A stretch of 5,463 nucleotides of DNA, taken from positions 1-5,463 of the forward strand of contig JALHTX010000028.1 of assembly GCA_022866015.1 (NCBI GenBank), written 5' to 3'. Below, piece by piece: positions 1-4,712 of the stretch (its first letter is position 1; the number at the start of each line of letters is the position of its first letter). The stretch comes from Thermoplasmatota archaeon. GTDB lineage: Archaea; Thermoplasmatota; E2; DHVEG-1. The notes beneath the pieces are model-generated. The model searched no databases and had not been told where the DNA came from. It worked only from the letters and a program-made list of their open reading frames with translations. The position numbers and the translations under genes were made by a program.

Positions 1-23
1 GCAGGGGAAGGGATTTGAACACC
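1..23 (-). repeat. tRNA 3'-end-like direct repeat, copy 1
   Basis: The plus strand reads GCAGGGGAAGGGATTTGAA, then C, then ACC. Read on the minus strand this gives TTCAAAT (T-loop-like), CCCTT (3' T-stem) and CCCCTGC (3' acceptor strand), as at the end of a tRNA gene. The 5' T-stem partner is TGGTG, which pairs poorly with CCCTT, and no D-arm or 5' acceptor follows, so it is not a complete tRNA. It starts at the window edge and may extend to the left. Copies 2 and 3 are in the same orientation. Confidence 0.8.
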
Positions 24-269
24 AAAAAACCGGTAACAAAAGGGCCCCCTGTAAATTTGATATTTTCATATGAAGATGAATTCTTTTTTTGGATGATTTT
101 TTTGTTTCCTCTGTTGCTATGCTTTCATTTTAAGGTTTTAATCTTTTAAATAAGCTCCATTTAACCATAAAGATATAATCACCTAAATTTTTATTTTTAC
201 AGATATTGTTTAAATGTTTTTTATTGATAAATGTTTTCTTTAAAAAATAAGGGAGAAATAGTTATTTTT
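24..269. other. AT-rich non-coding stretch 3' of the metalloprotease gene
   Basis: No convincing gene is present; open frames here are shorter than about 20 codons and lack ribosome binding sites. The stretch is rich in T-tracts and contains one GC-rich spot around the GGGCCC core at 43-48. On the minus strand a T6 run (A6 at about 242-247 on plus) lies about 20 bp beyond the metalloprotease stop and could end that transcript, since archaeal RNA polymerase commonly stops at U-tracts. Confidence 0.5.
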
Positions 270-1742
270 TTAGCCCCATTCCATCTCAAAAGAATGATAA
301 TCTATTCTACTCCAATCATCAATATCAGGACTTGGTAGTGAGCCATCTGAATAATCAACAAGTCTGTACATCCATACATAGTTCATACAGCTTTTATAAG
401 GCAGGTTTAGCCAGTAGCCTGCTTGCCATGGATAATAACTACCTCGATTATGTCCTGGTATTGGGTTAAAATTAAATGTATGACCTAGTTCATGCATATA
501 GGCGCTACCATATACAATATCTTTATCTAAATAGGGATAAGTACTCAGTTTTTTTTCCATTCCTGTACTTGCTATCTGATAAGCATTTGAGCGGAACATA
601 TAACCACATGGATCTTCGTAATATACTACTAGACCATAGTGAAAAACTCCTCGTCGCCAGTTATGCTCATCTTTGTGTAAGAAATAATTGTAATAAATGT
701 TATTTAAATCAGTTCGACCTATATCACTAAGAAATGGTACTAGATCATATCCACCCATTTCACCCATATCTAAATGATAGATTATGTTTTGTCTGTCAAA
801 TGCAGTCTGTATTAGTTCTTTTGCACCTACTGGAAAATAGGTTTTTTCACCGTTAGGCCCATCAGCCATTTTATCCATTTCTACAAAAACATCTTTTCTA
901 TATGGATCTGAAAACCATTCTGATGTTAGGTATTCTTCATAGTTGTTTATGCTATCAGAATCAGGATCAAGGTTTGCGTGATCTTCCCATATAAATGGAT
1001 TGTAACCCCATTTATATTCCCATTCTACAGGTATTTTATCGTTGTCTGGATCTCCTGAATTTTTTGTTTTAGGGTCGGTACCATAAGTATTTACTTCTGT
1101 CCAATATGGAATAGTATCACCATCATAGTCATTTTGATAGATATCGAACCATAACTCACAATCGCTATCCTTATCATTTTCATATATTTTTCCATCATCA
1201 GTTCCGCAGAGACGTCCGTAACCACTTTTATCCCCAAGCGCATCATCTCCAGTCCAATGACCAGTTTTAACGCTGTATATCATTTCTGCATCTCTACCTT
1301 CATCTGGGCTTATATCACAAAATGCATCATTATTTGCTGAGTCTAATAATTGTATTTTAATATTTACGAATTCTTCGTCATCAGGAACATTTGATGTTAC
1401 ACTCCAATCGGGGGTATAGATATATTTTGTATTACTCCAAATGTTGCTTGTGTATTCTTTTTCGTTGATGAATACTTTTACATAGAAACTAGGATTATCG
1501 TCCAAACCAGTTTCTCTGAATAACAATTCTTTAAAGAAAAATGTTTTAATTAGTCCTTTTCCAGGGTCTACTGGTTCTTCTTTTTCTAAATAACGAATTG
1601 CTTTTATTTCTACTGTAACTGTTATATCAACTAACGGATCAAAATCTGTATTAATAGAATTATCATATATTGAAGAGTTTACAGTTGAACTTAAAGTTAG
1701 TAATAAACCTAAAATTAAACAAATAAAGATAGTATTCCTCAT
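270..1742 (-). CDS. Secreted zinc metalloprotease with Asp-rich calcium-binding-type repeats
   Basis: This probably encodes an exported zinc-dependent peptidase of 490 residues. The start is placed at the ATG at 1742, not the GTG at 1754, because a GGTG ribosome binding site lies 6 nt upstream of that ATG and the GTG overlaps it. Residues 1-22 are a signal peptide with a hydrophobic core. Residues 35-200 look like a beta-rich, perhaps C2-like, domain with D/E-rich loops. Residues 204-271 carry three Asp-rich motifs (DYDGD, DPDND, DPDSD), resembling thrombospondin type 3 or EF-hand-like calcium loops. The catalytic motif HELGH is at 417-421 and a CMNY Met-turn-like motif at 452-455, followed by VDYSDG. 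This pairing recalls M43/pappalysin-like metzincins. The usual Gly is Asn424 and the next His is at 431, not 427. Cysteines occur at 142, 179, 195, 379 and 452. There is no C-terminal membrane anchor. The exact substrate cannot be inferred. Confidence 0.88.
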   Translation of the reverse strand: MRNTIFICLILGLLLTLSSTVNSSIYDNSINTDFDPLVDITVTVEIKAIRYLEKEEPVDPGKGLIKTFFFKELLFRETGLDDNPSFYVKVFINEKEYTSNIWSNTKYIYTPDWSVTSNVPDDEEFVNIKIQLLDSANNDAFCDISPDEGRDAEMIYSVKTGHWTGDDALGDKSGYGRLCGTDDGKIYENDKDSDCELWFDIYQNDYDGDTIPYWTEVNTYGTDPKTKNSGDPDNDKIPVEWEYKWGYNPFIWEDHANLDPDSDSINNYEEYLTSEWFSDPYRKDVFVEMDKMADGPNGEKTYFPVGAKELIQTAFDRQNIIYHLDMGEMGGYDLVPFLSDIGRTDLNNIYYNYFLHKDEHNWRRGVFHYGLVVYYEDPCGYMFRSNAYQIASTGMEKKLSTYPYLDKDIVYGSAYMHELGHTFNFNPIPGHNRGSYYPWQAGYWLNLPYKSCMNYVWMYRLVDYSDGSLPSPDIDDWSRIDYHSFEMEWG

Positions 1743-1762
1743 AATTAACACCACTTAATTAT

Positions 1763-1790
1763 TACGATTATGGTATAAATCGTATAAAAA
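1763..1790 (-). promoter_or_regulatory. Metalloprotease promoter with inverted repeat
   Basis: On the minus strand TTTTTATA (plus 1783-1790) is preceded by the purine-rich GCAAAGA, a plausible BRE plus TATA box about 41 bp upstream of the ATG at 1742. Transcription would begin near 1760 and give a leader just long enough for the GGTG ribosome binding site. A perfect 7-bp inverted repeat, TACGATT (1763-1769) and AATCGTA (1778-1784), with an 8-nt spacer lies between the TATA box and the predicted start point and overlaps the box edge. It could be a repressor operator; no regulator gene is visible nearby. Confidence 0.55.
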
Positions 1791-1886
1791 TCTTTGCTTG
1801 TGATTTAATATCGTTTTTTTATCCATGATGAAACACTGACAAGTGAAATGAGGATTGGCATTTCCATGAAAAGGCTATTCATCTCC

Positions 1887-2249
1887 TTATTGTTTTGTAT
1901 AAGTTGTTCCCTCTATAGTAAGTTTAGTGTTATTTTCAGAAAACACGTAAGAATATTTACCATAGTCATTATCGCCATTAGTATTTGTAACAAGCCATAA
2001 TTTTCCATCGATAATATCAAAAGTTCCATTAGTTATTAAATTTGGTTTATGAAAACTAAAATTTCCATTTGAAAAAAATTGATAGGTAAAAGAGTAGTTT
2101 GAACCATGGCCAGAGGGATATAAGTATGTCCAAGTGCCAACGAATTTATTCTTCTCAGTAGTATATGAAGGACTTAATCGAAAACAACCACTCAATCCAA
2201 CGCAAACAAGCAACGTAAGGATTCCTAGGATTACAAGTTGTTTTTTCAT
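1887..2249 (-). CDS. Small predicted lipoprotein of unknown function
   Basis: The 120-residue product starts with a short basic and hydrophobic signal peptide ending in a lipobox, LSGC, so Cys22 is the likely lipidated first residue of the mature protein and the protein would sit on the outer face of the membrane. The mature part of about 98 residues has a beta-strand pattern with a FVGTW start, a central FFSNGNFSF strand pair, a DGKLWL strand and a C-terminal LTIEGTTYTK strand. This resembles small lipocalin-like, beta-barrel lipoproteins common in archaea; the resemblance is by pattern only. Four N-glycosylation sequons (N51, N63, N74, N106) fit an extracellular location. A GGGAG ribosome binding site lies 6 nt before the ATG. 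It lies between two other exported proteins on the same strand, with gaps of 144 and 94 bp. Specific function unknown. Confidence 0.85.
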   Translation of the reverse strand: MKKQLVILGILTLLVCVGLSGCFRLSPSYTTEKNKFVGTWTYLYPSGHGSNYSFTYQFFSNGNFSFHKPNLITNGTFDIIDGKLWLVTNTNGDNDYGKYSYVFSENNTKLTIEGTTYTKQ

Positions 2250-2260
2250 TTCAATCTCCC

Positions 2261-2303
2261 TACAATTAAAAACACTATCTTTAAAAACATATCCTTAAAA
2301 ACA
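2261..2303 (-). promoter_or_regulatory. Lipoprotein promoter made of three 14-15-bp repeats
   Basis: On the minus strand three imperfect tandem units start with TGTTTTTAA: plus positions 2290-2303, 2275-2289 and 2261-2274. Each contains a TATA-like TTTTTAA. The distal unit is at the right distance (about 45-50 bp) for a start point near 2272 and a leader containing the GGGAG site. The repeats may be several weak TATA boxes or a repeated binding site. Confidence 0.4.
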
Positions 2304-2335
2304 AAAACATTAACACGGTATTAACGAATGTTTTT
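2303..2335 (-). terminator. Hairpin and T-tracts 3' of the LRR gene
   Basis: The plus strand has AAAAACATT (2303-2311) and AATGTTTTT (2327-2335), perfect 9-bp arms around a 15-nt loop. On the minus strand the hairpin begins about 8 nt beyond the LRR gene stop and runs straight into T5-G-T5. This looks like an intrinsic-type terminator, or at least a U-tract stop, separating the LRR gene from the lipoprotein gene downstream. Confidence 0.55.
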
Positions 2336-2343
2336 TGTGCTAA

Positions 2344-3204
2344 CTATTTCTTTAATTTTCGTTTCCAGAAAAATATCAATGCTATTGCACTAATTACAAT
2401 AATGAGTTCAAACCCCGGTGCTCCTTTGTTATCTGTATTATTTTCAATACCTCCAGTGGCAGTTAACCTTGTCCCCATCGTCAATCCATGGAAATCACCC
2501 AATGGGGCGGGGAAGTTTGAATCAGCATATGCATGGCCTTTTATTTCATTGGGCGTAGTAAAAATCCAATTCAATTCAACGCTTGTTGGAGCAACAAGTC
2601 CATGGAATATTATGGAGGTGAGGGAAGAGCAGTCAGCGAATGCATAGCTTTCAATGGTGTTAACGCTAGCGCCGATGATTACGGAGGTTAGTGAGGAACA
2701 GTAGCGGAACGCATAGTTCCCTATAGTGGTGACATTTTCTGGGATGATCAAGGAGGTCAAGGAGGAGCATCTGAAGAAAGCATGGCTTCCGATGGTAGTG
2801 ATATTGCTTCCGATGATCAGGGAAGTCAGAGAGGAGCAGACGTAAAACGAAAAGTTCCCGATGGTGGTAACACTGTTTCCAATGGTGAAGAAGGTTAGTG
2901 AAGAGCAACCTGAGAATGCACTATTTCCGATGGTAGTAACGCTATTCGGGATGGTCACGGACGTCAGGGAAAATATGTTATAGAACGCAGCGTCCCCGAT
3001 AGCCACCGTTTGGTATCCACCTAGTGTGGAGGGGATCGTAATTGCTCCACCAGCACCAGTATATTTCGTGATGATAGCCGCTCCATTGCTGATAGTATAT
3101 GTATAATTTCCTTCCTGATCAGCAGACACTATATCTGGGGCAACGATGAAGAAAGTTTCTACCATCAGTATAAATACGAAAAATGCAATTAATTTTTGTC
3201 GCAT
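2344..3204 (-). CDS. BspA-type leucine-rich repeat surface protein with PGF-CTERM-like anchor
   Basis: The product (286 residues from the ATG at 3204) is probably an exported, membrane-anchored repeat protein for adhesion or ligand binding. An upstream in-frame ATG at 3210 is only 2 nt from the AGAGG ribosome binding site, whereas the one at 3204 is 8 nt away and is preferred. Residues 1-28 are a signal peptide ending VSA. Residues 67-204 are six 23-residue repeats with the BspA/LRR_5 pattern TTIGxxAFxxCSSLTSxxI; five of the six keep the CSSL cysteine. The C-terminus has a Gly/Asn-rich linker, then PGFE at 263-266, one hydrophobic helix and the basic tail KRKLKK. This matches the layout of PGF-CTERM signals, which archaeosortase processes and which usually lead to lipid anchoring. 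BspA repeats are common in surface proteins of host-associated and sediment microbes and often spread laterally. Base composition is visibly richer in GC than in the neighbours. The ligand is unknown. Confidence 0.9.
   Translation of the reverse strand: MRQKLIAFFVFILMVETFFIVAPDIVSADQEGNYTYTISNGAAIITKYTGAGGAITIPSTLGGYQTVAIGDAAFYNIFSLTSVTIPNSVTTIGNSAFSGCSSLTFFTIGNSVTTIGNFSFYVCSSLTSLIIGSNITTIGSHAFFRCSSLTSLIIPENVTTIGNYAFRYCSSLTSVIIGASVNTIESYAFADCSSLTSIIFHGLVAPTSVELNWIFTTPNEIKGHAYADSNFPAPLGDFHGLTMGTRLTATGGIENNTDNKGAPGFELIIVISAIALIFFWKRKLKK
2593..3006 (-). repeat. Six 69-bp coding repeats (23-residue LRR units)
   Basis: The DNA under the repeat domain consists of six head-to-tail 69-bp units with recurring plus-strand phrases such as CCGATGGTAGT and GAGGTCA/GAAGTCA. 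The units are similar but diverged, with third-position differences throughout, so they look like old duplications. Such tandem units can change copy number by recombination. Confidence 0.8.
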
Positions 3205-3344
3205 AATCATTGCCTCTTTATTCTATTTCTACAACTATTTCTGTCTTAAAAAACCTACTTACAAAACCAATATTTTTGTGCAAATGAATAACGACCTTGT
3301 TAAATAGTTCTAAGACAAAGCCCCTTTTTTCTATTTCTCCGGAG

Positions 3345-3366
3345 AAAAAAAGGAACGCGTCCCGGC
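3345..3366 (-). terminator. Possible minus-strand hairpin and T7 terminator in a GC-rich island
   Basis: Read on the minus strand, GGGACGCGTTCC forms a 4-5-bp stem with one G-U pair and is followed at once by T7. The G-U pair forms only on the minus strand (A-C on plus). It lies about 140 bp upstream of the LRR start on the same strand, so it would end a transcript from further upstream, perhaps a small RNA; no gene for it is recognised. Confidence 0.3.
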
Positions 3367-3470
3367 CGAGATTTATTGCTAATACTCTAAAGACCTACAG
3401 TTAAAAAACGGTTTTTTCCTCTTCTTCTCTATCCTCAGTAAAGGAAAAATATTCTTAAAAACGGCTGAAC

Positions 3471-3493
3471 GCAGGGGAAGGGATTTGAAGACC
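3471..3493 (-). repeat. tRNA 3'-end-like direct repeat, copy 2
   Basis: The first 19 bp are identical to copies 1 and 3; the next base is G instead of C, then ACC. In tRNA terms the 5' T-stem is TGGTC and does not pair with CCCTT, so this is not a working tRNA. Copy 1 and copy 2 also share GGTAA at the same offset 32-36 bases from the repeat start, which suggests that they are related slightly beyond the core. Confidence 0.85.
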
Positions 3494-3610
3494 AGATTGA
3501 TGGTAAAATTTAGGATTAAATTTTGTTATTTAAAATAATGTATTATTTTTTAAATAAATTTTATAATTAAATTTTTATTATTTTGATTAAAAGGTTACAA
3601 AAATAGATAG

Positions 3611-3619
3611 ACTTATAAC
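3611..3619 (+). promoter_or_regulatory. TATA-like box of the lysine-rich microgene
   Basis: The sequence ACTTATAAC lies about 41 bp upstream of the microgene ATG. A start point about 25 bp further on (near 3640) would leave a short leader containing the GAGGAG ribosome binding site at 3644-3649. The surroundings are AT-rich, so chance matches are likely and the call rests mainly on spacing. Confidence 0.45.
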
Positions 3620-3655
3620 GAAAAAGTTCATTAAACTATTAAAGAGGAGAGTAAG

Positions 3656-3739
3656 ATGGCAAAAAAAGTTAAAAAGAAAATAACGAAAAAAGCAGTCCCG
3701 AAGAAAGCAGTCAAGAAAAAAACAAAAAAGAAGAAATAA
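3656..3739 (+). CDS. 27-residue lysine-rich basic microprotein
   Basis: The reading frame ATG to TAA encodes 27 residues, of which 16 are lysine; the rest are mainly Ala, Val, Thr, one Ile and one Pro, with no acidic or aromatic residue. A GAGGAG ribosome binding site lies 6 nt upstream of the ATG, a TATA-like box lies about 41 bp upstream, and a strong hairpin with T-tract follows the stop. These signals together support a real gene although it is too short for most gene finders. The repeated KKAV-type pattern recalls the lysine-rich tails of histone H1-like or HU-like proteins. A nucleic-acid-binding or charge-neutralising role is possible, but only composition supports it. It is the only plus-strand gene between the surface genes and alba, and tRNA-like repeats flank it on both sides. 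A chance frame in A-rich DNA is the main alternative. Confidence 0.6.
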   Translation: MAKKVKKKITKKAVPKKAVKKKTKKKK

Positions 3740-3772
3740 AATATTATCCCTTTCTGATTTTGAGGGGCTTTC

Positions 3773-3807
3773 GGCTATTCATAAAGGTTTATGAATAGTC
3801 TATTTTT
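3773..3807 (+). terminator. Strong hairpin plus T-tract after the lysine-rich microgene
   Basis: Arms 3773-3785 (GGCTATTCATAAA) and 3788-3800 (TTTATGAATAGTC) pair over 13 positions with one G-U pair, and TATTTTTATATA follows. The layout is a classical intrinsic terminator 33 bp after the microgene stop. Archaea usually rely on U-tracts without a stable stem, so the hairpin may instead protect the 3' end of a short mRNA. Confidence 0.7.
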
Positions 3808-3892
3808 ATATATATGTGTTTTCGCAATTTTTTAGTGAACAATGCGACAATTTTCTTTTAACAATTTTAATTTAATAAAAATATAAAATTAT

Positions 3893-3915
3893 GCAGGGGA
3901 AGGGATTTGAACACC
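3893..3915 (-). repeat. tRNA 3'-end-like direct repeat, copy 3
   Basis: This copy matches copy 1 over all 23 bp. Here the minus-strand 5' T-stem would be AGGTG, which pairs with CCCTT except at one position (counting G-U). Just 5' of it is GAGTT-TGGTTTTT-AACTC, similar in place to an anticodon arm but with an 8-nt loop. No D-arm or matching 5' acceptor (GCAGGGG on the minus strand) was found further 5', so it is at most a 3'-half tRNA relic. Confidence 0.85.
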
Positions 3916-3992
3916 TGGAGTTAAAAACCAAACTCTAAATCTTTTTTCTATTTTTCTAACTTATTTTTTTTAACCAATTGTTAAGGATTTTT

Positions 3993-4631
3993 TTAAAAAT
4001 TAGATTTTTTTTCTAGCCCCTTTCTTATAGCACGTAATTCCTCTAAGATTTCCTTGGATGTTCCACCCTGACCTATGTCGTTTACACCATCGCCCAAACG
4101 TGATTGCATCACTCGTTTCATTATTTCCTCTTTAAGCGGCTCTGGATTTCTTACACCAAGTATCTGACCTTCTGGCCCAGTTATACCTTTTCCAGCACTT
4201 GCTCCTCCTGCAGAACCTGTTCCTGCTGTATACGAATTTACACGATAAATCCTAAAAATCTGCTCTATTGGGCCTTGATCGATACTTATGTGTTGTATCC
4301 GTGCATAGGGGATTGTTCTTCTATATTTCCACCATACGCCTCGATTTATAAGTATCCCTTCTTTTCCAAGAACATATCTGTATCTGGGATAGTATAGTAA
4401 AATCCAAATATTGTAGATTATAAATAAACTTAAGAAAATAATTGTCGCTATCATTAAGACCCATAGTGAAACGTCCCTCTCTGGAATTGAGACAGGGGTA
4501 TAATACCAAGCTATAAGAGTTGATATAGCAATAAGTAACCAGATTAATCCGAAAACAACTACGCCTTTTACCCGCCATACATTTTTTGTTGCGGGATCAA
4601 GCATATTCCAGTTTTTTTCTTCCATATTCAT
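3993..4631 (-). CDS. bPH2-domain (YdbS-like) membrane protein
   Basis: The 212-residue product has two transmembrane helices (about 21-43 and 55-80) followed by a cytoplasmic PH-like domain of the bPH2 family (PF03703; about 82-174). Characteristic parts are YRYVLGKEGILINRGVWWKYRRTIP, split here as YRYVLGKEGI and IPYARIQHISIDQGPIEQIF, then the SYTAG strand; a Gly/Ala-rich loop (136-153) follows. The tail SKEILEELRAIRKGLEKK is a charged, probably helical or coiled-coil end. The role of such proteins is poorly known; they are linked to membrane or envelope functions. The ATG at 4631 has no ribosome binding site, but a TATA-like box lies about 26 bp upstream, which fits a leaderless mRNA; a second ATG at 4625 is possible. 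It lies 81 bp downstream of the thiamine-binding-type gene on the same strand. Confidence 0.88.
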   Translation of the reverse strand: MNMEEKNWNMLDPATKNVWRVKGVVVFGLIWLLIAISTLIAWYYTPVSIPERDVSLWVLMIATIIFLSLFIIYNIWILLYYPRYRYVLGKEGILINRGVWWKYRRTIPYARIQHISIDQGPIEQIFRIYRVNSYTAGTGSAGGASAGKGITGPEGQILGVRNPEPLKEEIMKRVMQSRLGDGVNDIGQGGTSKEILEELRAIRKGLEKKSNF

Positions 4632-4650
4632 AAATAGATAAGAGGAATGA

Positions 4651-4683
4651 TTAAATAGTTTTTGAATTAAAAAATAACTATTT
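4651..4683 (-). promoter_or_regulatory. bPH2 gene promoter, leaderless type, with inverted repeat
   Basis: On the minus strand CAAAAACTATTTAA places a TATA-like CTATTTAA centred about 25 bp upstream of the ATG at 4631, so transcription would start at or next to the start codon. This agrees with the lack of a ribosome binding site. An 8-bp inverted repeat AAATAGTT (4653-4660) and AACTATTT (4676-4683) with a 15-nt spacer overlaps the box and may be an operator, though in AT-rich DNA chance is possible. Confidence 0.5.
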
Positions 4684-4712
4684 TTCTAAATAAACAATTG
4701 TTAAAGAGAGAT

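Larger units (their letters stand above)
3211..3655. other. Intergenic region between the LRR gene and the lysine-rich microgene
   Basis: No long gene is present. From left to right it holds a weak LRR promoter candidate on the minus strand (GGTTTTTTAAG, about 3237-3247), a 14-bp perfect palindrome TTTCTCC/GGAGAAA (3334-3347), a GC-rich island with a hairpin and T7 on the minus strand (3345-3370), an inverted repeat AAAAAAC-G-GTTTTTT (3403-3417), the tRNA-like repeat copy 2 (3471-3493), and a very AT-rich block with a long A/T-only inverted repeat (3526-3557). The microgene promoter follows at about 3611-3619. Confidence 0.5.
3740..3992. other. AT-rich intergenic region between convergent genes
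   Basis: No gene is seen between the microgene (plus) and the bPH2 gene (minus). It contains the microgene terminator (3773-3807), tRNA-like repeat copy 3 (3893-3915), an adjacent GAGTT/AACTC inverted repeat, and a second plus-strand stop candidate, TTAAC-CAATT-GTTAA (3970-3984) followed by T7 (3988-3994), whose T-run overlaps the bPH2 stop codon. Confidence 0.5.

Noticed and set aside
476..730. Plus-strand open frame of 84 codons
   Set aside because: It lies wholly antisense to the well-supported metalloprotease gene, has no ribosome binding site and has an unlikely composition.
2405..2420. TTCAAACCCC, a T-loop-like string
   Set aside because: It lies inside the LRR gene and encodes the conserved PGFEL signal on the other strand; no tRNA arms around it.
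2402..2647. Plus-strand open frame of 81 codons
   Set aside because: Antisense to the LRR protein C-terminus, including its PGF sorting signal; no family features.
2666..2908. Minus-strand open frame of 80 codons rich in His and Leu
   Set aside because: An out-of-frame shadow of the 69-bp LRR repeats; since 69 is a multiple of 3, shadow frames stay open and look repetitive.
1..3915. The three repeats as a CRISPR array
   Set aside because: The spacing (3470 and 422 bp) is irregular and genes lie between the copies; the repeat is not spaced like a CRISPR array and no cas gene is present.
4104..4397. Plus-strand open frame of 97 codons, Cys- and Ser-rich
   Set aside because: Antisense to the bPH2 domain; no start signals.
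4321..4578. Minus-strand open frame of 85 codons
   Set aside because: Alternative frame inside the bPH2 gene.
4692..4705. AACAATTGTT palindrome 3' of the thiamine-binding-type gene, with a similar string near 3972
   Set aside because: Short A/T-rich palindromes centred on CAATTG occur easily by chance; too weak for a terminator or operator call.
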